From: DASUPK01 sp963819715
GTDB lineage: Bacteria > Actinomycetota > Thermoleophilia > Solirubrobacterales > 70-9
Reading direction: 5' to 3'
Assembly: GCA_963819715.1 (NCBI GenBank)
Contig: CAWFXE010000006.1
Location: forward strand, 62,001 to 126,000
DNA length: 64,000 bases
Within the stretch, counting starts at the first letter, position 1, and the number at the start of each line of letters is the position of its first letter. The position numbers and the translations under genes were made by a program. Below, piece by piece: positions 48,334-59,075 of this stretch. The notes under the pieces were generated by a model. That model was not told where the DNA came from and did no database searches. It worked only from the letters and a program-made list of their open reading frames with translations.

Positions 48334-49566
48334 TCAGGCGGGAGCCGGCGCCGCCAGAAGGATACGGTCTTCCTCTGCAAGGCTCTGCCCGCCGATTCGC
48401 CGGTAGTGAGCGCGAAACAGGCGGGCGGTGTGGTCCCAGCTGAACTGCTCGCTGCGCCTGCGGCCACGCTCCGCGAGGTCGCGCCGGAGCCCCTCGTCGG
48501 TCCAGAGCCGCTCTGCGGCGTCGGCGATCTGATCGGTGATCTCGGGGTCGAAGAGCAGTCCGGCATCGCCGACGAGGTCGGACAGGCCGGTGGACGTGGA
48601 TGACGCGACCGGCAGCCCCGCGGAGAACGCCTCGCAGACCGGGAGGCCCCAGCCCTCGAAGCGGCTCGGGAAGACGAGCGCGGTGGCGAGCTCGTAGAGG
48701 CCGCGGAGCTCCGGCGGGTCGAGGAAGCCCGGGAAGATCGTCGTGGCCTCGAGGCCGAGGTCGCGCGCGCGGTCTCGCACCCGGTCGAATTTCTCCGCCT
48801 CGGCGCCCGAGCAGACCAGCGGGATCGTCGTCCCGGTTCGCTCCCGCACCAGGGCGAGCGCCTCGATCACGCGCTCGTGGTTCTTGTGTGGCCATGGCTT
48901 CGCCGGGTAGAGAAGGAAGCCCTCGGGGAGCGAGAGGCGCGCGCGCAGCTGCTCGAGGTCGCCGGCGCTGGGCGCCGGGTACTCCAGCAGCACGGACGCG
49001 CCGGGCACGACCCAGACCTTGTCCTCGTCAAGGCCGTAGGTCTCGATGAAGTCACGGCGGCCCCACGACGTCATCGCAACGACGGCGGCCGCTCTCTCGC
49101 AGTGCGTCCTGTAGATCTTCTCCCGGCGCTCGTAGTGCCATCGGGAGAAGAGCTCCGGCAGGTGGACGTGCTGGAGGTCGTGCGGCTGGTAGAGGCTCGG
49201 GACGTCGGTGAGAAAGGCGTCCTGGAAGGGGAAGTGGATGACGTCCGCGCCCTCCTCCTCGACCGTGCCATCGGAGCCGCGCACCGAGTGACGGGGCCCG
49301 GTCACCGGCAGGCGCTCTCTGAGGGCCTGCCTCACCGCGCGCGCCCGGCGCCGGGTGTAGCCGAGCCGGGGATGCAACGTCCGGCACGGCCCGTCCAGAT
49401 ACGGAAGCAGCCACTCCTCGTGCTCGGGGTGGGTGAGGAAGAGGTACTCTTCCTCGCCGTCGGCGAGACGCGAGAGCCCGGACGCGACTCCGATCACGAC
49501 CTGCTCGACCCCGCCGAATTGCCCGGCGCGCAGGCGCGCATCGATGCAGACCCTAAGCGGGCTCAC
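48334..49566 (-). CDS. Glycosyltransferase family 4 (GT-B)
   Basis: 410 aa. N-domain C-I-D-A-R-L-R-A-G-Q-F-G-G-V-E-Q-V-V, P-H-D-L-Q-H-V-H-L-P and a T-S-W-G-R-R-D-F site; donor domain L-L-Y-P-A-K-P-W-P-H-K-N-H, F-P-G-F-L-D-P-P-E-L and F-P-S-R-F-E-G-W-G-L-P-V-C-E-A-F-S-A-G-L-P-V. Both E-x7-E glutamates are present. GTG start; a TAGCGG lies 7 nt upstream. First gene of the unit GT4 / coiled coil / GT4 / gmd-2. Confidence 0.87.
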   Translation of the reverse strand: MSPLRVCIDARLRAGQFGGVEQVVIGVASGLSRLADGEEEYLFLTHPEHEEWLLPYLDGPCRTLHPRLGYTRRRARAVRQALRERLPVTGPRHSVRGSDGTVEEEGADVIHFPFQDAFLTDVPSLYQPHDLQHVHLPELFSRWHYERREKIYRTHCERAAAVVAMTSWGRRDFIETYGLDEDKVWVVPGASVLLEYPAPSAGDLEQLRARLSLPEGFLLYPAKPWPHKNHERVIEALALVRERTGTTIPLVCSGAEAEKFDRVRDRARDLGLEATTIFPGFLDPPELRGLYELATALVFPSRFEGWGLPVCEAFSAGLPVASSTSTGLSDLVGDAGLLFDPEITDQIADAAERLWTDEGLRRDLAERGRRRSEQFSWDHTARLFRAHYRRIGGQSLAEEDRILLAAPAPA

Positions 49567-49573
49567 CACGTCT

Positions 49574-49583
49574 CCGCTAAAAA
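49574..49583. promoter_or_regulatory. Opposed -10-like elements sharing TA, GT4 / GT2
   Basis: CCGCTAAAAA reads TAGCGG on the minus strand (7 nt before GTG 49566) and TAAAAA on the plus strand (10 nt before GTG 49594), overlapping in the TA at 49578-49579. Both hexamers match TAnnnT only in the leading TA. Confidence 0.35.
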
Positions 49584-49593
49584 GGCTCGCCTC

Positions 49594-50583
49594 GTGGCGG
49601 CCACCTCGCAACCGACCGTCTCGGTCGTCATCCCCAACTGGAACGGCGCAACTCCCCGCGACGGGATCACGTACCTCGAGATGATGCTCGGGACCCTCGC
49701 CGAGCAGACGTTCCGGGATTTCGATGTGACGGTCGTGGACAACGGCTCAACCGACGACTCGGTCGCTTTCCTGCGGCAGCGCTGGCCCGAGGCGCGGGTC
49801 GTCGCGCTCGCCGAGAACACGGGGTTCCCCACCGCGGTCAACCGTGGTGCGGAGGCCAGCGGAGGACGGTTCGTTGCGCTGCTCAACAACGACGTCGAGC
49901 TCTCGCCCGACTGGCTCGAGCTGCTCGTCGCGGAACTCGATGCTGATCCGGAGGTGGGGTTCGCCACCGGCAAGATCATGCGGCACCGCGATCGCGGGCT
50001 GATTGAACAGGCGGGTCATGATTTCTTCGTCTGCGGTCGATTCATGCCGATTGGCCTCGACCAGAGGGACCGCGGACAGTACGACCAACGGCACCCGACG
50101 GCGGTCGTCACCGCGACGGCAGCTCTCTACCGCCGCGAGGCGCTCGAGACGGTGGGCGGCTTCGACGAGGATTACTTCCTCTACTGCGAGGACGGAGACG
50201 TCTGTCTGCGGATGGTGCTCGCCGGGTACTCCGGCCTCTACGTGCCCGAGCCGAAGGCCTTCCACATCAGCGGGGGGACGGTCGGAGCGCAGTCCAATCT
50301 GCCTCGCTTCTACATGATCCGGAACGGGCTGATCACGGTCTTGAAGGACGTTCCGGCCTCGGTGCTGCTCCGGTTCCTGCCTCAGATCGCGGTCTACTAC
50401 GGGCGGCAGATGATCATCTCGGGGATCGCGCGGGCCGCCGGAACCGTCCTGCGGGCGTACGCGTCCTTCCTCCGGGCGCTCCCGGCGACACTGCGAAAGC
50501 GGCGCGCGATCCAACGGGCCCGAAGGGTGAGCCCCGCAGCCTTCGTCTCCCAGGTGCGAACGGGATACCCCCCGCCGCTTTGA
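49594..50583 (+). CDS. Glycosyltransferase family 2, rhamnosyltransferase-like
   Basis: 329 aa. V-S-V-V-I-P-N-W-N-G, V-V-D-N-G-S-T-D-D-S, E-N-T-G-F-P-T-A-V-N-R-G, the N-N-D metal site in L-L-N-N-D-V-E-L-S-P and G-F-D-E-D-Y-F-L-Y-C-E-D-G-D-V-C. This is the WsaE/rhamnosyltransferase type of GT2, like the gene at 4.7-5.7 kb. A basic C-terminal helix (about 255-310) may dock to the membrane. The GTG at 49594 is the last start before the conserved strand; the frame continues far upstream without family sequence. Confidence 0.85.
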   Translation: MAATSQPTVSVVIPNWNGATPRDGITYLEMMLGTLAEQTFRDFDVTVVDNGSTDDSVAFLRQRWPEARVVALAENTGFPTAVNRGAEASGGRFVALLNNDVELSPDWLELLVAELDADPEVGFATGKIMRHRDRGLIEQAGHDFFVCGRFMPIGLDQRDRGQYDQRHPTAVVTATAALYRREALETVGGFDEDYFLYCEDGDVCLRMVLAGYSGLYVPEPKAFHISGGTVGAQSNLPRFYMIRNGLITVLKDVPASVLLRFLPQIAVYYGRQMIISGIARAAGTVLRAYASFLRALPATLRKRRAIQRARRVSPAAFVSQVRTGYPPPL

Positions 50584-50593
50584 GAGGGTCGTG

Positions 50594-51505
50594 ATGGACA
50601 CCGCGGTTGCACTGATCCTCTTCCGGCGCCCGGACCTGACCGCGCAGGTCTTCGAGCGGATCCGGGAGGCGCGCCCGCCGAAGCTCTTCCTGATCGCCGA
50701 CGGGCCCCGGCCCGGCAACGCGGAGGACCCGCGGCTGTGCGCGGAGGCCCGAGCCGCCGTCGAGCGGGTCGACTGGGACTGCGAGGTGGTCCGCGACTTC
50801 GCCGACGAGAACCTCGGCTTGAAGCGCAGGATCCCGAGCGGGCTCGATGGGGTCTTCGATCAGGTCGAGGAGGCGATCATCCTCGAGGACGACTGCCTGC
50901 CTCATCCGAGCTTCTTCCCCTACGCCGAGGAGCTCCTCGAGCGCTATCGCGACGACGAGCGGGTGGTCCACATCGCCGGCAGCCAGCTGCTCCGGCAGCC
51001 TCCGGCCGGGGCGAGCTACCACTTCTCCCGCTACGTGCACGTCTGGGGCTGGGCCGGCTGGCGACGGGCTTGGAATCTGTTCGACGTCGATCTGACCGAC
51101 TGGCACGCGGACTCCGAGCCAGAGCGCGAGGCGCGGCTCCAGGAAATGTTTGAGGACGAGGACGAGCGGCGCTATTGGGGATTCGTCTGGAACGGCTCGC
51201 GGGAGATCGACAACTGGGACGCGCAGTGGAGCTACGCCGCCCTCAGCCGGGGGCTGCTCGCGGTGAATCCGAACCGCAACCTGATCTCGAACATCGGCTT
51301 CAGCTCCGACGCCACGAACGCGACCACCGATCCACTCGGAATCGCGCGCCGGCCGCTCCAGGGGATCGACTTCCCGCTCGAGCATCCTCAGGCCGTCGTC
51401 CGCGACGAGCGGGCGGACGGCCAGGCGTCGCGGTTCTTCAGGCTGCCCACGCCGCCTCTCTGGCTCCGGGCCGCCGGCCGCGTGCGGCGCATGATGCGCT
51501 TCTAG
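50594..51505 (+). CDS. GT-A type nucleotide-sugar transferase (HlpA-like)
   Basis: 303 aa. Compact GT-A fold: V-A-L-I-L-F-R-R-P-D-L-T near the N-terminus, F-L-I-A-D-G-P-R-P-G-N, I-L-E-D-D-C-L-P metal site (E-D-D), a conserved W-G-W-A-G-W-R-R-A-W and N-N/D-W segment, then a variable tail. Members of this group, sometimes labelled hemolytic protein HlpA-like, are found in surface glycan clusters. Function in detail unknown. GAGAGGG (50582-50588) is spaced 5 nt from ATG 50594 but only 2 from the GTG just before it, so I use the ATG. It follows the GT2 with 10 bp between. Confidence 0.8.
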   Translation: MDTAVALILFRRPDLTAQVFERIREARPPKLFLIADGPRPGNAEDPRLCAEARAAVERVDWDCEVVRDFADENLGLKRRIPSGLDGVFDQVEEAIILEDDCLPHPSFFPYAEELLERYRDDERVVHIAGSQLLRQPPAGASYHFSRYVHVWGWAGWRRAWNLFDVDLTDWHADSEPEREARLQEMFEDEDERRYWGFVWNGSREIDNWDAQWSYAALSRGLLAVNPNRNLISNIGFSSDATNATTDPLGIARRPLQGIDFPLEHPQAVVRDERADGQASRFFRLPTPPLWLRAAGRVRRMMRF

Positions 51506-52410
51506 CTCGACCTTTCCCGGACGGCCTCGTTACTGTTCAGCGCGCTCGTTCTGCTCCAAACCGAGTCGCCAAAGCGCTCCGCCGGCAACGACGGCGTGTT
51601 GAGCAGGTGCGAGGCAACGAGATACCGATGAGCAGCGACAGAAAACGCAGATCAGCCGGCCTGGTCCGGTGGCTCTCCGCCGCGATGGCGGGCGGACTGC
51701 TGATGGCGCTCGCGCTGCCCGCGGGTGCCTCGGCGACGCGCGGCCTGACCACCGGCTTCGAGGATGGCGATCAGTTCCAGTCCGCGGTGTCGGCGGATCG
51801 GACCCTGTGGCTCGGCCGAGCCTCGGACGCCGGAGCCGGTGTCGTTCGCCTCGCCGTGATCTGGCCCGCGATATCCGCCGGCCCAACGCGCCCGGCGGAT
51901 CCCACCAACCCCGGCAGCACCGCATACGACTTCTCCTCCGTCGACGGCGCGGTGCGCGACGCCGAAGCCCGTGGTCTGAAGGTGCTGCTGAGCGTCAACG
52001 GCGCGCCGGATTACGCCGAGGAGCCCGGCCGGCCATCGAATGTCCAGACGTTCAGCTGGAAGCCGATCCCCTCCGACGTCGCGGACTTCATGCAGGCTGT
52101 CGCGGCCCGCTACTCGGGCAGCTTCGATCCGGACGGCGCCGGGCCCGAGCCTCAGCTTCCCGCCGCACAGGCGGAGGAGATCTGGAACGAGGCCAACAGC
52201 TCGGACTGGATCACGCCGCAGTACGAGGGCAAGAATGCGGTGGGAGTCGAGCGCTACAGGCAGATGCTGAACGCCTCGTACAAGTCCATCAAGTCGGTCA
52301 ATCCGAATATGCTCGTCCTCGCGGGGGGTACGGAGCCGTACGGCGACAAGCCCGGCGGCGCGCGCGTCCAGCCGGTCCTGTTCTGGCAGCAGCTCCTCTG
52401 CGTGCACCCG

Positions 52411-52455
52411 AAGAAGGGGAAGAAGGGGAAGAAGGGGAAGAAGGGGAAGAAGAAG
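52411..52455 (+). repeat. 9-bp tandem repeat encoding the Lys-Lys-Gly linker
   Basis: AAGAAGGGG repeated four times, followed by three AAG codons (45 bp). It keeps frame and encodes KKGKKGKKGKKGKKK inside the glycoside hydrolase. Copy number could change by slippage without breaking the reading frame. Confidence 0.9.
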
Positions 52456-53226
52456 CTTGTCCGGACGAACGGCTGCACTGCGCCGACGTTCGATGTCCTC
52501 TCCCATCATCCGATCGACAACACAGGCTCCGGCCCGCTCCACTCCGGGCCCATGGCGGGCGACGCTTCCACGCCCGATCTCGGCAAGATCGTGCAGGTTC
52601 TCCGCGGCGCCGAGAAGGCTAAGACTGTTTCGGGCCACCATCCGGTCTGGGTGACCGAGTTCTGGTGGGACTCGAAGCCGCCGAACCCGGTGGGGGCGCC
52701 GCTCCAGACGCAGGCTCGATGGATCGAGCAGTCGCTCTATCTGTTCTGGAAGGCCGGCGCGAGCACCGCGATCAACTTCCAGATCGAGGACTCGACCACC
52801 CGACCCGACGTACATGCCGGGTACCAGGCCGGCGTCTACTTCGGCGATGGCCGGCCGAAGCCATCCCTCACCGCCTTCCGCTTCCCGTTCGTGACCGAGC
52901 GGGTCAACAAGGCCACCCTGAGCGCGTGGGGCAAGGCCCCGGAAGCCGGGAAGCTGAAGATTCAGCGGCGGCAGGGATCGCGGTGGGTGACCGTCAGGAG
53001 CCTCTCGGCGAGCAAGGGCGGCACCTTCAGGGCGAAGCTCAAGCTGAGCGGCAAGCAGCGGCTCCGGGCCAGGGTCGGCGGCAGCCAGAGCCTGGTCTGG
53101 AAGCAGGCCGCGTCCGCAACCCGCGGGTCGAAGAGCGGCGGGCCCGGGACGGCACTGATCGTCCTGTTCGTGGCCGCCGGACTCGTGCTCGCCGGCGTGG
53201 GAAGCTCGAGACTTCGAAGGCGGCAG

Positions 53227-54512
<1,286 letters not shown>

Positions 54513-54516
<4 letters not shown>

Positions 54517-55364
54517 ATGACGTCGGCGAAGTACCGCTGGGTGCGCTGGAAGTAGCTCAGCGAGACGATCACCAGGACAAGCGCGGAGGCCACGCTGATT
54601 CCCACGACCGCCAGGTTCGGGGCAGGGGTGGCGAAGATCGCCCAGCGGATCCCCTCGAGCACCGAGGACAACGGGTTGACGGCGTAGAGGTAGCGCCAGT
54701 TGCCGTGGATATACGCGGAGGCCGGGTAGACGACGGGAGTGAGGAAGAACAGCACCTGTACGACCATCGGCATGACCAGCTGGACGTCGCGGTACTTGAC
54801 GTTGACCGCCGCGAACAGGGAGCTGATCGCAAACGTCGTGATCAGGCCGAGTGCGACGAACGCGGGCACCACCCAGACGTTGGATGAGATCGCCTCCCCA
54901 TAGACCAAGCCCACGACGATGACGACGACGAAGGCGAGGACGAGGTCGATGACGAGGCTGAGTGCCTTGGCCAGCGGGATCGCGATCCGCGGGAAGTAGA
55001 CCTTGGAGATCAGGTCGGCGTCGAGCACGAGGCTGCTGGCGCCCAGCATCACCGACTGGGAGAAGAAGAGCCAGGGCACGAGCCCGGCGACCATGAATAC
55101 GGCCGGGGGCAGCCCCTCGGTGTCGGAGTTGATGAGGACGCCGAAGACGAGGGCGAAGATGAAGGCGAGAATCAGAGGCTGAAGGACCGCCCAGCTGACG
55201 CCGAAGAAGCTCTGCTTGTACCGGAGCTGGAGCTCGCGTTTGGTCAGGAAGTAGAGGAGGTCGCGGTACTCCCAGAGCTCACTGCCGCTCGGCCAGCCCA
55301 GGCGGCCAGGCGGCCGGATCACGGTCTCCGGCAGCGGCGCGGCGGGCGTTTCCACGGTATTCAC
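54513..55364 (-). CDS. ABC exporter 3, ABC-2 permease subunit (Wzm-like)
   Basis: 283 aa. Six hydrophobic segments. E-L-W-E-Y-R-D-L-L-Y-F-L-T-K-R-E-L-Q-L-R-Y-K-Q-S-F-F-G-V-S-W is the ATPase-contact helix, and the chain ends Q-R-Y-F-A-D-V-I. GTG start with TACGGT 7 nt upstream. Together with the ATPase it forms a complete exporter for a lipid-linked glycan. Confidence 0.9.
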
Positions 55365-55371
55365 CAGCCCA

Positions 55372-55398
55372 ACCGTATCGGCGGTGCGCGGGTAGCCT
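55372..55398. promoter_or_regulatory. Divergent -10-like pair between exporter 3 and fcl-like gene
   Basis: Minus-strand TACGGT (55372-55377) is 7 nt before GTG 55364 and plus-strand TAGCCT (55393-55398) is 7 nt before GTG 55406. The full gap is 41 bp. Confidence 0.5.
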
Positions 55399-55405
55399 GT
55401 GAGGA

Positions 55406-56371
55406 GTGACCCGCCCCGATCCCGTGTTCTGGCAGGGCAAGCGAGTTGTCGTGACCGGCGGCGCCGGCTTCCTCGGCAAGCCGACGACGGTCCTGCTCGA
55501 GGAGCTCGGGGCGGAGGTGAGCGTGATCCGGTCCGCCGATTGCGACCTGCGGGATCGCCAGGCGTGCTTTCGCGCTCTGGAGGGGGCCCAGGTCGTCGTT
55601 CATCTCGCCGCCAACGTGGGAGGCATCGGCTACAACCGCCGCAATCCGGGGCCGCTTGCCCACGACAACCTCGCGATGGGCCTGAACGTCTTTGAGGCGT
55701 GCCGGGAGTTGGAGGTGGAAAAGCTGGTTGCCGCCGCGTCGGTCTGCGCCTATCCCAAGTTCACGCCGGTGCCGTTCTCCGAGGACGACATCTGGGACGG
55801 CTACCCGGAGGAGTCGAATGCGCCCTACGGGCTGGCGAAGAAGATGCTGCTCGTCCTCAGCGACGCGTATCGGCGCCAGTACGGCCTCGACTCGTGCGCC
55901 CCGGTGGTGGCCAACCTCTACGGCCCGGGCGACAACTACGACCTGGAGGACTCGCACGTGATCGCGGCGATGGTCCACAAGTATGTGCTGGCGGCCGAGC
56001 GTGGCGACCCGGAGGTCGTCCTCTGGGGGACTGGCAAGCCCTCGCGGGAGTTCCTCTACGTCGACGATGCCGCCCGCGCCCTCGTCCTCTGCGCCGAGCG
56101 CCTCGAGGTTTCCGACCCGGTCAACATCGGCACGGGCAAGGAGACCAGTATCCGCGAGCTTGCCGAGACGATCTCGGATCTCGCCGGTTTCGAGGGAAAG
56201 ACGGTCTGGGACGACTCCCGCCCCGACGGTCAGCCGAAGCGCTACCTCGACGTGTCCCGGGCGCGCGAGCTGATCGGCTTCGAGGCCGAGACTCCACTGG
56301 CCGACGGCCTGCGCCGGACGATCGAGTCGTTCCGCGCGGCGGATCTGGCCACGGCAGGGTCCTCGGCCTAG
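55406..56371 (+). CDS. GDP-L-fucose synthase-like SDR
   Basis: 321 aa. V-V-V-T-G-G-A-G-F-L-G dinucleotide site, then H-L-A-A-N-V-G-G-I-G-Y-N-R-R-N-P and A-A-A-S-V-C-A-Y-P-K-F-T-P-V-P, N-A-P-Y-G-L-A-K-K (Y-x-x-x-K) and N-L-Y-G-P-G-D-N-Y, G-K-P-S-R-E-F-L-Y-V-D-D. This is the GDP-fucose synthase (GMER/Fcl) family, which epimerises at C3/C5 and reduces the 4-keto product of Gmd with NADPH. With the gmd genes in the window it implies a GDP-6-deoxyhexose such as GDP-L-fucose, though related reductases make other sugars. GTG start. Confidence 0.85.
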   Translation: MTRPDPVFWQGKRVVVTGGAGFLGKPTTVLLEELGAEVSVIRSADCDLRDRQACFRALEGAQVVVHLAANVGGIGYNRRNPGPLAHDNLAMGLNVFEACRELEVEKLVAAASVCAYPKFTPVPFSEDDIWDGYPEESNAPYGLAKKMLLVLSDAYRRQYGLDSCAPVVANLYGPGDNYDLEDSHVIAAMVHKYVLAAERGDPEVVLWGTGKPSREFLYVDDAARALVLCAERLEVSDPVNIGTGKETSIRELAETISDLAGFEGKTVWDDSRPDGQPKRYLDVSRARELIGFEAETPLADGLRRTIESFRAADLATAGSSA

Positions 56372-56374
56372 CCT
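56369..56374 (+). promoter_or_regulatory. -10-like TAGCCT containing the fcl-like stop codon
   Basis: TAGCCT, 7 nt before ATG 56382; the first three bases are the stop codon of the preceding gene, the same arrangement as at 7786 and 11127. Confidence 0.4.
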
Positions 56375-56381
56375 GCCGGCG

Positions 56382-58097
56382 ATGAAGCGGCTGGAGCGCC
56401 TGGCGGCGTCCGCCTGGTTCGCGTATGGCTCCATCCTGCTGATCCAGGCAAAGATCCTCTGGGGGATCTGGCAGCACCGCGATCTCAGCTCCGGCGATTC
56501 GAGCGAGTACTTCGCCAAGGCAAGCCATTGGACGCACGGGCTCCACCTCGATCCCCTTTGGTCGCCGCTGTACACGTTCTTCTGGGGCTCTCTGCGCTGG
56601 GTCTTCGACGATCCCTACACGACGACGATCCTGCACCGAGTCCTGATCGTCCTGGCGGCGACGCTGCTCGTCCTGGCGGTGCTGCGCCGGCTTCTCTCGC
56701 CGGGGATTGCATGGGTGCTGGCGGTCTGGTGGGCGGTTCTCCCCGTCAACTACGACTCGCTCTACGAGGTCCACCTCTTTGGGCTACTGCCCGAGCTCGC
56801 GGTGGTTCTGATCGCGCTGAGCTGGTCCGGTCTGCGAATGCGATCGGGCGTCTTCACGGTTCTGCTCGCGGCCGCCCTGCTCGTCCGCAACGAGGTGGTG
56901 ATCGCTCTCGCCATCTGGACCGCCGCCTGGATCGCCTACGAGCTCCACGCTCGAGGCCGAGGGGAGGGGGCGGACCCGCACGGCCTGCTCGCGGCGGCCG
57001 CGATTCCGGTCCTGGCGGTCGGGGTGATCGCGGCGGCCGTGTTCGTCTCCTCGACCCACAAGGACGTGGCGAACGGCTTCGCCGAGAAGAGCGAGCTCAA
57101 CCTCTGTCAGACCTACGCCTTCGGCTACCAGCAGCGTCACGACGACTTCGAAGGGTCCCCGTTCCTCGAGTGCGGGCGGTTGATGACGCGAGACTTCGGG
57201 GAGGCAAGCCCGTCGCTCACGGAGGCGATCGGCGCGAACCCCGGAGCGATGGCCACGCACTTCCTCTGGAACGCCCGCCTCGCTCCCTACGGGATCGAGC
57301 TCATGCTCTTCGACCGGATCTCGGCCGGCCAGGGGCGAGACCCGGATTACATCCCGGTCAAGGCGGGGTCGGCGGCGGCGCTGATCGGGTCCCTCCTCCT
57401 GGCCGCCTTCGTGCTCGCGGGGCTGGCGTTGCTCTGGCGCGAGAGACGGCGCTGGTGGGAGAGCTGGGTCGTTTCGCGAGCATGGGGTTGGGTGGCCCTG
57501 GGAGCATTGGGAGCGACGGCCGTCCTGGTGCTGCTCTGGCAGCGGCCCCGTCCGGAGTACCTGTTTGCGCTCTCCGTCCTGATTCTCGCGGTGGTGGGCA
57601 TGTGTGCGATGGCGTTCGCGGACCGGTGGCCGGTCCTGAAGCGGACGGGAGCAGCGATTCCGCTCGCCGCCCTGCTCCTTCTCGCTCTCGTCCCGGCCCA
57701 CTATGGCTCGAGGTACTCCACGCCGGGGATCGGCAGACCCGACAGGCCGCTCAAGGCGATGGTGGACCGGCTCTATCCGGTGCGCGGCGCGCTGCGCGGC
57801 GTGGATGCGAGGCTGCTCGCGACGTACGCCGTGGACGGCTGCAACTACGTGGGCGGCGACGAACCGTGCAATCCGGTCAGCTGGGACGCGGTGCTTCGTG
57901 GCGACTCCGCGGCCTCCGCGCGGGAGGCCCTCGAGCGGGAGCGCGTCGACTTCATCTACGTCGACGAGATGGATCTGAAGGATCCGACGATCGCCAACGC
58001 CATTCATTGGGCCCGGGCGGCGGGATGGACCAGGGCCGATTCATCGCGGCCGGCTGACGGCTGGCTGCTCCTCACGGCTCCGCCGGCGGCCGGATAG
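56382..58097 (+). CDS. Polytopic membrane protein, GT-C-like
   Basis: 571 aa with about 11 hydrophobic segments up to residue ~450, then a soluble extracytoplasmic domain (about 455-571) with several Cys (D-G-C-N-Y-V-G-G-D-E-P-C). The first external loop has S-G-D-S-S-E-Y-F, an acidic loop like those of GT-C or PMT-type transferases that use lipid-phosphate donors. No named family is certain. It follows the fcl-like gene by 10 bp. A lipid-linked sugar transferase acting outside the membrane is the best guess. Confidence 0.65.
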   Translation: MKRLERLAASAWFAYGSILLIQAKILWGIWQHRDLSSGDSSEYFAKASHWTHGLHLDPLWSPLYTFFWGSLRWVFDDPYTTTILHRVLIVLAATLLVLAVLRRLLSPGIAWVLAVWWAVLPVNYDSLYEVHLFGLLPELAVVLIALSWSGLRMRSGVFTVLLAAALLVRNEVVIALAIWTAAWIAYELHARGRGEGADPHGLLAAAAIPVLAVGVIAAAVFVSSTHKDVANGFAEKSELNLCQTYAFGYQQRHDDFEGSPFLECGRLMTRDFGEASPSLTEAIGANPGAMATHFLWNARLAPYGIELMLFDRISAGQGRDPDYIPVKAGSAAALIGSLLLAAFVLAGLALLWRERRRWWESWVVSRAWGWVALGALGATAVLVLLWQRPRPEYLFALSVLILAVVGMCAMAFADRWPVLKRTGAAIPLAALLLLALVPAHYGSRYSTPGIGRPDRPLKAMVDRLYPVRGALRGVDARLLATYAVDGCNYVGGDEPCNPVSWDAVLRGDSAASAREALERERVDFIYVDEMDLKDPTIANAIHWARAAGWTRADSSRPADGWLLLTAPPAAG

Positions 58098-58160
58098 CGC
58101 CTTACGCAATTTCGCAGTTGCCATTTGGCGGGCGATCCGGCAGGATCCCCGCCAATTCGG

Positions 58161-59075
58161 ATGCTCCGGGGGAGAAGGACATTCGCTCTACTGGCAACGG
58201 TCGCCTGCCTGCTCGGCGTCGGCGCCGGCTCGGCCCGCGCGGAGAACCTGGTGCTTCCCAACTGGCCGGAGCTGCTCCCCGCCAATCCGTACACCCCCGC
58301 GGGCACGGTGCCGCTCGGTTGGGATGTCTGCAAGAACGGCCAGCCCTCCTGCCCGCCGGCCGTCATCAACGAGATGTACTCCCGCTGGCAGCCGCTCGAC
58401 GCGAGTTGCGACCACCGCGCGGTCTTCGCCCTCACCTATCTGCGCACGACGGAGGAGTTCGCCCGGACGATCCACGATGCACCCGGGACCTTCAGCGACC
58501 TCCCCTGGATCAGGCACGAGGACGCGGTCTTCGCGCAGCTCTACTTCAACGCGTATGACGACTACGCCGCCGGGCGCTCGGTGCCGCTCGCCTGGAAGAT
58601 CGCGTTCGACAACGCCCGCAACCCGAACATGGAGGGCATGGGTGACCTCCTGCTCGGGATGAACGCCCACATCAACCGCGACCTGCCCTACACGCTCGCC
58701 CACGTCGGCCTGGTCAAGGGGGACGGCAGCTCGCGCAAGCTCGACCACGACAAGGTCAACCAGTTCCTCGACCGGGTGATCGATCCGCTCCAGGACGAGC
58801 TCGCGCAGCGCTACGACCCGATATTCACGATCATCGACGCCGAGCCCTCTCCCGCGGACGAGGTCGGGGCGCTGCAGGGCATCGGGCTATTGCGGGAGAA
58901 CGCCTGGCGCAATGCCAAGGATCTTCTCGCCGCCCGGAACAACCCGCTCGCGCTGGCCCTGGTCAAGCAGAACATCGAGACCCAGGCGGCCGTCTTCGCG
59001 CTCGACATCGTGGCGGCGAGCACTGTGCCCGCCTACGGGCTCATCCGCGACCCATACTGCGCCGCGGCTCACTAG
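58161..59075 (+). CDS. Secreted DUF5995 family protein
   Basis: 304 aa. Signal peptide (about 1-25, ending A-R-A) is followed by a domain with D-H-R-A-V-F-A-L-T-Y-L-R-T-T-E-E, W-I-R-H-E-D-A-V-F-A-Q-L-Y-F-N-A-Y and L-L-L-G-M-N-A-H-I-N-R-D-L-P, which I recognise as DUF5995. Several conserved His/Asp suggest a metal site (H in N-A-H-I-N and L-D-H-D-K-V-N), but no activity is known to me. It has no strong tie to glycan synthesis. The last 35 bp overlap the convergent GT2. Confidence 0.75.
   Translation: MLRGRRTFALLATVACLLGVGAGSARAENLVLPNWPELLPANPYTPAGTVPLGWDVCKNGQPSCPPAVINEMYSRWQPLDASCDHRAVFALTYLRTTEEFARTIHDAPGTFSDLPWIRHEDAVFAQLYFNAYDDYAAGRSVPLAWKIAFDNARNPNMEGMGDLLLGMNAHINRDLPYTLAHVGLVKGDGSSRKLDHDKVNQFLDRVIDPLQDELAQRYDPIFTIIDAEPSPADEVGALQGIGLLRENAWRNAKDLLAARNNPLALALVKQNIETQAAVFALDIVAASTVPAYGLIRDPYCAAAH

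Noticed and set aside
48877..49593. N-terminal extension of the GT2 at 49.6 kb
   Set aside because: It would lie entirely antisense to a well-supported GT4 gene and lacks GT2 motifs.
51175..51627. Possible N-terminal extension of the glycoside hydrolase
   Set aside because: The in-frame extension overlaps the preceding GT-A gene and is Arg/Pro-rich; the signal peptide begins at 51628.
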